A stretch of DNA of 21,799 bases from positions 1 to 21,799 of the forward strand of contig JAICEG010000020.1 in assembly GCA_025924295.1 (NCBI GenBank). The letters run 5' to 3'. The stretch is from Vicinamibacteria bacterium. Lineage in GTDB: Bacteria; Acidobacteriota; Vicinamibacteria; Vicinamibacterales; UBA2999. Each line of letters begins with the position of its first letter. Position 1 is the first letter of the stretch. This document shows, piece after piece, positions 8,321 to 15,124 of the stretch. The translations under genes were made by a program, and so were the position numbers. The notes under the pieces were generated by a model, which was not told where the DNA came from, made no database searches, and was given only the letters and a program-made list of their open reading frames with translations.

Positions 8321-8475
8321 TTGAATCTTTGATCCTTGATTTCGGATTGGCTGACGATTGGAGATTGACCAGCGTCGATTGACTTGATGATTCACTCGCG
8401 ACGTCGCAGAGGAATCATCAATCGCAGAATCAACAATCAACAACCAATCAGAAATCAAAGATCATCAATCATCAA
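8321..8475. repeat. Degenerate GATTG/CAATC snap-back array
   Basis: The left half (8321-8393) repeats GATTG/TTGAT words, the right half (8412-8475) their complements. Paired blocks include 8336-8350 with 8444-8458 (14 of 15 bases), 8384-8393 with 8412-8421 (10 of 10) and, as an alternative fold, 8325-8333 with 8454-8462 (9 of 9). The loop holds the palindrome GCGACGTCGC. The right end runs into the stop codon of the ATPase gene, so it forms that gene's 3' end. It is built like the array at 2936-3126 but from a different word. Confidence 0.78.
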
Positions 8476-9170
8476 TGAGCTGCCGCCGGCATCGATTCCT
8501 CGACGACGCGACCGTCGAAGAGATGGATGGTGCGCTCGGCGTGCGACGCGTAACGCGCGTCGTGGGTCACCATGCAGATGGTGGCGCCGCTCGAGTGCAG
8601 TTCCTTGAGTAAATCCATGACCGCTTCGCCGTTCTTCGAGTCGAGGTTACCCGTCGGCTCGTCCGCCAGCAGGATCGAGGGCTCACCGCAGACGGCGCGC
8701 GCAACCGCAACGCGCTGCTGCTGACCGCCTGACAGCTGGCTGGGCAGGTGCTTCGCACGGTGCGCCATGCCGACACGCTCGAGCGCTGCCGTCACGCGCT
8801 GCTTCCGTTCGGCCGCGCGCATGCCACGGTAGGTGAGTGGCAGCTCGACGTTCTCGTACACGGTGAGGTCGCCAATCAGGTTGAAGCTCTGAAAGATGAA
8901 GCCGACCTCGCGATTACGGACGCGAGCACGCTCCGACAGCGACAGGGCGGTTGCCGGCCGGCTGTTCAGGACGTACGACCCCTCGGTCGGTGTATCGAGC
9001 AGCCCCAGGATCGACAGCAATGTGGACTTGCCGCAGCCTGACGGCCCAGCGATCGACACGTACTCGCCCTTGCTGATCTCGATGTTGATGTTGTCGAGTG
9101 CGTGCGTTTCGACCTCGTCCGTGTAGAAGACCTTGCGGACGCTTTCCAGCTTAATCAGCGGCTCACTCAT
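8472..9170 (-). CDS. LolD/MacB-type ABC transporter ATPase
   Basis: The protein has 232 residues and contains all ATPase motifs: Walker A GPSGCGKST (42-50), Q-loop Gln94, signature LSGGQ (146-150), Walker B ILLADE (166-171), D-loop GNLD and switch His203. Length and the sequence around the D-loop (DEPTGNLDS) place it with the LolD/MacB ATPases that energise FtsX-like permeases from the cytoplasmic side. The start at 9170 (MSEPLIKLES) is preceded by GAAGGAA; the frame is open 20 codons further, but that part overlaps the end of the adaptor gene. It lies 26 bp after the adaptor gene and is surely co-transcribed with it. It is the only ATPase in the window and is the likely partner of permeases A and B. 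Confidence 0.95.
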   Translation of the reverse strand: MSEPLIKLESVRKVFYTDEVETHALDNINIEISKGEYVSIAGPSGCGKSTLLSILGLLDTPTEGSYVLNSRPATALSLSERARVRNREVGFIFQSFNLIGDLTVYENVELPLTYRGMRAAERKQRVTAALERVGMAHRAKHLPSQLSGGQQQRVAVARAVCGEPSILLADEPTGNLDSKNGEAVMDLLKELHSSGATICMVTHDARYASHAERTIHLFDGRVVEESMPAAAH

Positions 9171-9196
9171 TGATGTTCCTTCTCGTGTTGGAATCG

Positions 9197-10456
9197 TTAA
9201 CGCAGTCGCACCCTGTCGTATGCATCCCACGCCGACATATCAGAGAGCACCACCGTATCGCCTTCGTTCAGCCCTGACTTGACCTCGATGGCATTCACCG
9301 AGCTCTTGCCCAGGGCAACCTGAACCCGGGTCGAGTCCCCGGACGTGTTCACCACCTTGAACAGGCCCACAGTGCTGTCGTCCTGCCCGAGCGATGGACG
9401 TCCCACATACAGGATGTTGTCGAGCCGTTCGAGCTGGACGGTCCCGTCCACGCTCAGGTCGGGCACGGCACCCCGGGGAAGCTCGCCGGTCAGTTGGACG
9501 TCAATCGTGACCGTTCCGTTCGCTGCCGCTGGATCTTTTCTGCTCACTTTCCCCGGAATGATGCCGCTCCGGGTGTCGATCTCGGCCGACTGGCCGACCT
9601 CGATGTCCTTGGCCTGGGTTTCAGCAATCTTGAGTTCGGCCTTCAAGCGGCTCGGATCGGCCACCCGCGCGAGGTTTTGCCCCGGACCAACCTGCTGGCC
9701 GACTTCAACGGCCAGAAGCTGCAGCACCCCCGAGAAACCGGGCGTGACTTTGAGCGATTCGAGGCGGCTGTTCTGCAGATTGGACACCGCCTTGGCCTGA
9801 TCGACGGCGGCCTGTTGCACGCGAAGACGTCCTTCGAGCGACTCCCTCGCCGACGCCAGCCGCTGGACCTCGAACGCCGAGCGCTTTTTCAAGGTTTCGG
9901 CCGTCAGCTGCGATCGTCGCCGGGTGATATCTGAAATGAGTTCTTCTTTGGCCAACGCCTCGTCGGCCTCGGCCTGCATCCGCGCGGTTTCGTACTCCGC
10001 CTGGATGGCCGCCGTCTGTGATTCCTGTGTCAGCAAATCGTTCTGGAGCTGAACGCGGAGATTTTCGAGCGCCGCTTCCGCGGAGTGGAGTGCCAGGCGC
10101 GCATTGAGCGCTTCCTGTTCGACCTGCGGGTTGGTGAGTTCCAGAATGACGGTGTTGGCTTCGACCTTGGCACCGGGTCGGAGGACGATACGGTCCACCC
10201 GCCCGTCGGTTCGCGAGGGGAGCCAGCGTGTATCTTCCGGCACGAGCGTGCCGAGTCCGCGATGCTGGCGGATGATCGAGCCGCGTTTTACAGTATCGGT
10301 CAGGACCGTCGCCCGCTCGACGGTGGGAGCGGCCGGCTCCATGCGCGCAAGCGCGATCGACACGCCGATGACGACGAGCACGCCGATGGCGGCATAGAGC
10401 GCGTGCCGCAGCTTCTTGCGCTTCAGGATTGCGGGGTCTCGGGCAATATCAGGCAT
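9197..10456 (-). CDS. HlyD/MacA-type periplasmic adaptor (membrane fusion protein)
   Basis: The 419-residue protein has one N-terminal membrane anchor (about 18-38) after a basic stretch (LKRKKLRH). Next come the first half of a lipoyl/barrel-sandwich domain (SRTDGRVDRIVLRPGAKVEANTVILEL, about 80-106), a long alpha-helical hairpin rich in Ala, Glu, Gln and Arg (about 110-230), the second lipoyl half (GFSGVLQLLAVEVGQQVGPGQNLARV) and beta-barrel and membrane-proximal domains. Such proteins join an inner-membrane ABC permease to an outer-membrane channel; no outer-membrane channel gene is present here. A sigma-54-like element and two activator sites lie in the 166-bp leader, so this gene probably starts the adaptor-ATPase transcript. 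Confidence 0.93.
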   Translation of the reverse strand: MPDIARDPAILKRKKLRHALYAAIGVLVVIGVSIALARMEPAAPTVERATVLTDTVKRGSIIRQHRGLGTLVPEDTRWLPSRTDGRVDRIVLRPGAKVEANTVILELTNPQVEQEALNARLALHSAEAALENLRVQLQNDLLTQESQTAAIQAEYETARMQAEADEALAKEELISDITRRRSQLTAETLKKRSAFEVQRLASARESLEGRLRVQQAAVDQAKAVSNLQNSRLESLKVTPGFSGVLQLLAVEVGQQVGPGQNLARVADPSRLKAELKIAETQAKDIEVGQSAEIDTRSGIIPGKVSRKDPAAANGTVTIDVQLTGELPRGAVPDLSVDGTVQLERLDNILYVGRPSLGQDDSTVGLFKVVNTSGDSTRVQVALGKSSVNAIEVKSGLNEGDTVVLSDMSAWDAYDRVRLR

Positions 10457-10496
10457 CGATCTCAGGTCCAGGTTCAGAGTTCCAGGTTCCGGAAGG

Positions 10497-10511
10497 TCAA
10501 AGCGTATGCCA
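10497..10511 (-). promoter_or_regulatory. Sigma-54-like -24/-12 promoter of the adaptor gene
   Basis: The minus strand reads TGGCATACGCTTTGA. The spacing between the GG and the -12 pair is exact, with GA in place of GC. The predicted start near 10485 gives a 29-nt leader, and the main activator motif is centred about 107 bp upstream. The leader also holds a few GTTC words like those of the array at 2936. Confidence 0.5.
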
Positions 10512-10584
10512 CGATGGGCTCGGAGTTAAGTACTTTGTCCATGCGTGGTTGAACCGTGTCTGCGTGTTCCTCAAGCTCATCATC

Positions 10585-10602
10585 TGTCCGCTTCTGGGAC
10601 GG
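10585..10602 (-). promoter_or_regulatory. Enhancer-like motif CCGTCCC-N5-CGGACA upstream of the adaptor gene
   Basis: The minus strand reads CCGTCCC, AGAAG, CGGACA, an exact match to the consensus drawn from this window. The partner site lies 19-20 bp upstream at 10605-10621. Confidence 0.65.
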
Positions 10603-10604
10603 CC

Positions 10605-10621
10605 TGTTCGCTTTTGCACGG
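10605..10621 (-). promoter_or_regulatory. Secondary activator site GTGC-N6-GAAC
   Basis: The minus strand reads CCGTGC, AAAA, GCGAACA. It ends two bases from the stop codon of the phosphatase gene, so the control region begins directly after that gene. Confidence 0.45.
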
Positions 10622-10622
10622 C

Positions 10623-11759
10623 TCATTCGATCGCTGCCACGACCGCGGTTGCATCGTCCTGCAGCCTGCCGCCGGCAAATGCCCCAACATCGGTGAACAG
10701 GGCGTCGACCATCGACTGGGCACCAAGGTGGCGGCACCGCTCGAGGGTTCGCAGCAGTCCCGTGTCTTCGAACTCGTCACCGCTGGATGAGCGCGCCTCG
10801 GTGATGCCGTCGGTGTAGAGCACGAGGCGATCTCCGGGAGCCAGCGTGACCCGGCCCTCTTCGAACTTCCCCTCGTCGAATATCCCGGTCACCGTTCCGC
10901 CCATCGCCAGCCATTCGCGCGCTCCGTCCCGCCTGAGTACCAGCGTCGGATTGTGGCCGGCATTTGTATACGTCAGCACTCGGGTCGTCGAATCGTAGAG
11001 CGCATAGAACAAGGTGACGAACCGGCGCAGATCTTTCTGCCGGCAGAGCGCCCGGTTGACGCTCGTGACCACGTCGCGGGGCGACCGCTCGGATGCGGCG
11101 AAGGCTCGCAGCGACGCCAGCAGGTTCGACATGAGAAGTGCGGCCGGCAGGCCCTTGCCGCAGACGTCGGCGATCGAGATGGCCAGATGCGTCTCGGTCA
11201 GGCGCAGCGCATCGTAACAGTCGCCGCCGAACGCCAGCGCCGGCTCCCATCGCGCGGCCAGGCCCACCCCCGACATCGATGGAAGAGCAGTGGGTAGAAG
11301 CGCCCGCTGGATGGCCTGGGCATCGGCCTGCTCGTTGGCGGCCAGCTTGTCCGATTGCCGCAGTGCGTGCCCCTCTTCGATCTCGCGGCACACCGTCTCG
11401 GTGAGCGTGTGGTTGTCCCACGGTTTGTGGACGAAGGTGCGCGCGCCACGTCGCATGGCTTCGACGGCGGTATCGATGCTGCCCCAGCCGGTCATGACGA
11501 TTACGGGGAGCAGCCGGTCGCGCTCGCGGATCTCGGTGAGCAGGTCGAGGCCTTCACGCCCCGAGGTCGTATCGCGCGCGTAATTGAGGTCCATCAGCAC
11601 GAGGTCGTAGGTCTGCGAATCCAGCCGATGACGAACCTCCTGGACCGATGTCGCGGGATCGACTTCGAGCCCGGCCCCGCGCAGGAGCATCCGTAATGCC
11701 GCGACGACGTCCTGCTGGTCGTCCGCGACGAGAACCCGTGGATGCGAAGAGGCGAGCAT
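10623..11759 (-). CDS. Response regulator with SpoIIE/RsbU-type PP2C phosphatase output
   Basis: The 378-residue protein has an N-terminal receiver domain (about 8-128) with acidic pocket Asp13/Asp14, phospho-acceptor Asp57 (LVLMDLNY), Thr90 and Lys112. A linker helix (about 128-158) follows, then a PP2C domain of the SpoIIE/RsbU type (about 165-377) with GGDCYD (178-183), ADVCGKG, YTDG (Asp317) and LQDDAT (Asp368-369). It should dephosphorylate serine on an anti-sigma antagonist or another STAS protein when Asp57 is phosphorylated. The start at 11759 is preceded by GAGAGAGG; the longer open frame (to 11939) would add a non-conserved stretch. No kinase or substrate gene is adjacent; the RsbS-like protein encoded at 20261-20620 is one possible substrate (inference). 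Confidence 0.92.
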   Translation of the reverse strand: MLASSHPRVLVADDQQDVVAALRMLLRGAGLEVDPATSVQEVRHRLDSQTYDLVLMDLNYARDTTSGREGLDLLTEIRERDRLLPVIVMTGWGSIDTAVEAMRRGARTFVHKPWDNHTLTETVCREIEEGHALRQSDKLAANEQADAQAIQRALLPTALPSMSGVGLAARWEPALAFGGDCYDALRLTETHLAISIADVCGKGLPAALLMSNLLASLRAFAASERSPRDVVTSVNRALCRQKDLRRFVTLFYALYDSTTRVLTYTNAGHNPTLVLRRDGAREWLAMGGTVTGIFDEGKFEEGRVTLAPGDRLVLYTDGITEARSSSGDEFEDTGLLRTLERCRHLGAQSMVDALFTDVGAFAGGRLQDDATAVVAAIE

Positions 11760-11773
11760 GCTGCGGGCCTCTC

Positions 11774-11788
11774 TCAATCGGCGTGCCA
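11774..11788 (-). promoter_or_regulatory. Sigma-54-like element before the receiver-phosphatase gene
   Basis: The minus strand reads TGGCACGCCGATTGA. The fit is good apart from GA at -12, but the start would be at about 11762, three bases before the ATG, and the ribosome binding site would be lost from the transcript. Either the messenger is leaderless or the match is accidental. Confidence 0.25.
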
Positions 11789-11852
11789 GCCGCCATATCT
11801 GGTGAATCGCGGAGAAGTGGCTGGTTGTTGCGCATTGGCCGCCGCGTCCAGT

Positions 11853-11889
11853 CGTGCGCTGATGAACGAGGCCGTCCCACGACCGGACA
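11853..11889 (+). promoter_or_regulatory. Double enhancer-like site between the divergent phosphatase and padR genes
   Basis: The plus strand carries GTGC-N6-GAAC (11854-11867) followed by CCGTCCC-ACGAC-CGGACA (11872-11889). The two are 20-21 bp apart, as in the other regions. The centre is about 107 bp before the predicted padR start, matching the distances at permease C and the adaptor gene, and about 120 bp from the putative phosphatase start. Confidence 0.6.
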
Positions 11890-11962
11890 CCCGCCCTGCG
11901 GCGACGCTCACGATTCGCGTTCAAACTCACCACAACCATCGGCTTCCTGTTGATGGTCTACA

Positions 11963-11977
11963 TGGCATGGGAACTGC
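11963..11977 (+). promoter_or_regulatory. Sigma-54-like -24/-12 promoter of padR
   Basis: The sequence TGGCATGGGAACTGC has GG and GC at exactly the right spacing and differs from the consensus at two less critical bases. The predicted start near 11989 leaves a leader of about 39 nt with GGGAG before the ATG. It is the only one of the five elements with the canonical GC at -12. Confidence 0.5.
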
Positions 11978-11982
11978 TCGTG

Positions 11983-12012
11983 TTGACTGGCTACAGGGAA
12001 GGAAACTGTCAA
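11983..12012 (+). promoter_or_regulatory. Inverted repeat TTGAC-N20-GTCAA, possible PadR operator
   Basis: TTGAC (11983-11987) and GTCAA (12008-12012) are inverted and span the predicted transcription start of padR. PadR proteins often repress their own gene through such dyads near the start. The arms are short, so this is a weak call. Confidence 0.3.
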
Positions 12013-12027
12013 GAGTTGGGAGTTGCC

Positions 12028-12369
12028 ATGAGCCCGCCATCCGCTGAAGTTCCATACGGTGCGCTTGATCTGATGGTTCTGAAAACGCTGGACACGATGG
12101 GTCCGCAGCACGGGTATGGGATCGCGCGGCGCATCGAGCAGATGGCGGAAGGCATGCTCGCGCTCAACCAGGGGACGATCTATCCGGCGCTGCTCCGCCT
12201 GGAACAGAAAGGGTGGATCCAGAGCGACTGGGGGACGAGCGAGAACAACCGGCGCGCGCGCTTCTATTCGATCACGCGCGCGGGCAGGAAACAGCTCGCG
12301 ATCGAAGCGGATCTGTGGGCGAAGACGGTGGCGATGATGAGCCGGATGCTCGGGGAATCTTCGTCATGA
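12028..12369 (+). CDS. PadR-family transcriptional regulator
   Basis: The 113-residue protein is one PadR winged helix: GALDLMVLKTLDTMGPQHGYGIARRI (11-36) contains the recognition-type segment, NQGTIYPALLRLEQKGWI (47-64) is the family hallmark, and the wing (SENNRRARFYSITRAGRKQL, 71-90) follows. The start at 12028 is chosen because the PadR fold begins just after it and GGGAG precedes it; an upstream TTG at 11950 would add 26 unlike residues. The stop overlaps the start of permease D by ATGA, so both are translationally coupled. PadR-ADOP pairs are frequent in acidobacterial genomes; the regulator probably senses a small molecule and represses the pair. Confidence 0.93.
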   Translation: MSPPSAEVPYGALDLMVLKTLDTMGPQHGYGIARRIEQMAEGMLALNQGTIYPALLRLEQKGWIQSDWGTSENNRRARFYSITRAGRKQLAIEADLWAKTVAMMSRMLGESSS

Positions 12370-15056
12370 GCCTTCGTGCCGCGCTGAGGCGCCTCAGCTT
12401 GCGTTTCCGATCGCGCGCCACCGATGCCGCTTTTGATGAAGAAGTTCGCCATCACCTCGACCTGCTCGAGGCGGAGCATCGACGTCGCGGCTTGTCGCAC
12501 GCTGACGCACGACTCGCCGCGCGACGGGACTTCGGTGGAGTGGAGCAGATGAAAGAACACTATCGCGATCGTCGTGGACTGCCGTGGCTCGACGACGCGA
12601 GACGCGATGCCCATCACGCGTTCCGCGCACTGCTGCGGGCGCCGGTATTTGCCGGTGCGGCCGTGTTGACGCTGGCTGTTGGCCTGACCGCCGTCATCGC
12701 GATCTTCGCCATCCTGAACGCGTTCATGTTCCGGCCGATGCCGGTCGACCGCCCCGAGGCGCTCGTGTCGATCGGGACTGGACCCGATCGGCATGTCGGG
12801 CTCCCGCACGGTATCTCGTTCCTCGACTTGCAGGACTTCCGGCAGGAGCGTGCGAGCTTTGTCGATCTTCTTGGTTACCAGGTCGACGTCGCGGGGCTCA
12901 ACGTCGACAACACGACCGAGCGCATCACGATGTACTCGGTCACCGACAATTACTTCACCCTGCTCGGTGTACAGCCCGCAATCGGACGGCTGATACAGCC
13001 GAATGAAGGGCGCGCCCGCGGCGAGGCAGCGGTGATCGTGCTGACGCACGAATACTGGCGGGCAAGGTTCGGTGGTGATGCATCGATTGTCGGTCGCGCG
13101 GTGCTGCTCAACGGCCGGCCGTTCACGATCATTGGTGTCACGCCGCAGACCTTCGACGGAGCGCATTCACTCATCCGACCGTCTGCGTACGTGCCGCTGT
13201 GGATGCACGATGACCTGGCTGGCGACACCGCCGTAAGCTCGATCCTCGAAAGCCGCGAGAGCCACCAGATGTGGGTGCTCGGCCGCCTGCAGCCCGGCGT
13301 GTCGCTGTCGCAGGCACGCGCGGCGCTCGACGTGAAGGCGGCGGCGCTGGCACGTGAGTATCCGGCGACCAACCGGGGTTTTTCCTTGGTCGTCATCCCG
13401 GAAACGCATGCCCGGCCGAACCCGAACATCGGCCCCTTCTTTCGAGTGGCCGCGATGGCCTTCGCAGGGCTGGCGGCCTTGCTGCTGCTGATCACCAGCG
13501 CCAACGTGACCAACCTGTTGATGGCGCGGGCGGTCGCGCGCGAGCGTGAAGTGGCTCTGCGCGTGGCGCTCGGCGCCGGCCGCGGCCGACTCGTGCGACA
13601 GCTCTTGACGGAGAGCGTCCTGCTCGCGTTGCTGGCCTGGATCGTCGCGCTTCCTCTGGTTGTTCAGGTGTTGAGCCTTGTCGCCTCGGGAATCGGGTCG
13701 ATCACGACCATCGCGACGATACGGCCTGATTTCAGCCTCGATGCACGCGTCCTTGGCGTGGGGCTGCTGCTGGTGGTGATCGCAGGGGTCGTGTCCGGGC
13801 TCGCGCCGGCCGTCATGGCCATACGCGCCGATCTCAACGGCGCCGTCAGGACCGGCGGACGGGGAACCGCGGGAGAACCACGGGCCATGTTTCGCAGCGC
13901 ACTTGTGGTCGTTCAGGTGGCGCTATCACTGATGCTCCTGGTCAGCGGAGGATTGTTCCTCCGCAGTCTCGAACGTGCGCGTCAGATCGAGCTTGGTTTC
14001 GAGCCTGACGATCTCGTCGTTGCGTCGGTGATTCCGACTGAAAACGGGTACGACGCCGCGCAGCGTATGGATTTCTATACGAATGCGCGAAATCGGGTCC
14101 GCGCACTACCGGGCGTGGAACAGGCCGCCTGGACCGAATGGGCACCGCTCGCCACCGTCAGTGAGGGCGGGCCCGTCTGGCTGGATGGCCAGCGGCCCCG
14201 GACCGGTGAGCAGGCGTTCATGGCGGCGTCCGCATCCGTCGATGCGGACTACTTCAGCACCAGCAGGGTCACGATTCTCGAGGGACGGGCGTTCGACGAT
14301 CGCGATGTGAAGACAGGAAGGCAGGTCGCGATCGTCAACCAGACGCTCGCCAGTCACTTCTGGCCGAACCAGAGCGCCATCGGTCGTTCGTTGGTCTATC
14401 GTGGCCAGCAGGTCGACGTCGTCGGCGTCGCGCAAAACGGGAAGTACTTGTTCATCTGGGAATCGCCTCGTGGAATGGTGTACAGGCCGTTCACGCAGGC
14501 GCCGTCAGAACGGGCCACTCTGGTGGTGAGGGGCAGCCGCGATCCGGCGGGCCTCATCACGGACCTTCAACGGGTGTTCCGGGAGGTTGATCCCGCGATC
14601 CGCTCGTTCGACGTCCGAACGATGGATCAGCATCTCGTGAGCGAGGGTGGCGGGTTCCTCGCGTTTGAAATCGGTGCCACCCTTGCCGGCATCTTCGGTG
14701 CCGCGGGCGTGCTGCTGGCAGCCATCGGGCTCTACGGGATGGTTGCCGGACGTGTGACCCAGCGTACGCAGGAGTTCGGCGTCCGCATCGCGCTCGGCGC
14801 CGCGCGCGGCGCCATCTTGCGCGACGTGTTTGGACGTGCGTTGCGGCTCACCTCGATCGGTATCGTGGGGGGCGCGTTCCTCGCGGCCGTCGCAGCACGT
14901 GGCCTGTCCACACTTCTGCTCGACGTCAGCCCGTTCGACCCGCTGACGTACATCATCGTCTCGCTGTCGCTGATTGGCGTGTGTCTGCTCGCGTCGTTCA
15001 TTCCCGCGCGCCGCGCGACACAGGTCGACCCAATCGTGGCCTTGCGGGCGGAGTAA
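12366..15056 (+). CDS. ADOP-family permease D with N-terminal prefix domain
   Basis: The protein has 896 residues. The first 85 or so form the charged 'permease prefix' domain (FDEEVRHHLDLLEAEHRRRG, then SHADARLAARRDFGGVEQMK), seen only in this one of the five permeases. The ADOP core follows: first membrane segment (about 98-120), periplasmic domain, first FtsX half (TSANVTNLLMARAV, REVALRVALGAGRGRLVRQLL), second periplasmic domain and second FtsX half (QEFGVRIALGAARGAILRDV), ending IPARRATQVDPIVALRAE. The ATG at 12366 overlaps the padR stop; the frame is open to 12213, but that part is antiparallel to padR codon structure and not conserved. The prefix domain may link the permease to PadR or to a partner (inference). 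Confidence 0.93.
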   Translation: MSLRAALRRLSLRFRSRATDAAFDEEVRHHLDLLEAEHRRRGLSHADARLAARRDFGGVEQMKEHYRDRRGLPWLDDARRDAHHAFRALLRAPVFAGAAVLTLAVGLTAVIAIFAILNAFMFRPMPVDRPEALVSIGTGPDRHVGLPHGISFLDLQDFRQERASFVDLLGYQVDVAGLNVDNTTERITMYSVTDNYFTLLGVQPAIGRLIQPNEGRARGEAAVIVLTHEYWRARFGGDASIVGRAVLLNGRPFTIIGVTPQTFDGAHSLIRPSAYVPLWMHDDLAGDTAVSSILESRESHQMWVLGRLQPGVSLSQARAALDVKAAALAREYPATNRGFSLVVIPETHARPNPNIGPFFRVAAMAFAGLAALLLLITSANVTNLLMARAVAREREVALRVALGAGRGRLVRQLLTESVLLALLAWIVALPLVVQVLSLVASGIGSITTIATIRPDFSLDARVLGVGLLLVVIAGVVSGLAPAVMAIRADLNGAVRTGGRGTAGEPRAMFRSALVVVQVALSLMLLVSGGLFLRSLERARQIELGFEPDDLVVASVIPTENGYDAAQRMDFYTNARNRVRALPGVEQAAWTEWAPLATVSEGGPVWLDGQRPRTGEQAFMAASASVDADYFSTSRVTILEGRAFDDRDVKTGRQVAIVNQTLASHFWPNQSAIGRSLVYRGQQVDVVGVAQNGKYLFIWESPRGMVYRPFTQAPSERATLVVRGSRDPAGLITDLQRVFREVDPAIRSFDVRTMDQHLVSEGGGFLAFEIGATLAGIFGAAGVLLAAIGLYGMVAGRVTQRTQEFGVRIALGAARGAILRDVFGRALRLTSIGIVGGAFLAAVAARGLSTLLLDVSPFDPLTYIIVSLSLIGVCLLASFIPARRATQVDPIVALRAE

Positions 15057-15124
15057 CCCAGCCAACCAAAACCTCGCCAACGGTGTCTATATAGGCGCGA
15101 GTTTCCGAGAAGCAGGGAGGCCGT

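Larger units (their letters stand above)
8157..8471. other. 315-bp intergenic region between ATPase and permease A
   Basis: No gene is visible. Going leftward from the ATPase stop, it holds a long degenerate hairpin (8321-8475), a short perfect hairpin (8292-8309), an activator motif (8229-8246) and a weak sigma-54-like element (8175-8189) just before permease A. Confidence 0.8.

Noticed and set aside
11774..11788. Firm promoter call for the receiver-phosphatase
   Set aside because: The sequence fit is good but transcription would start three bases before the ATG and exclude the ribosome binding site; kept only as a low-confidence feature.
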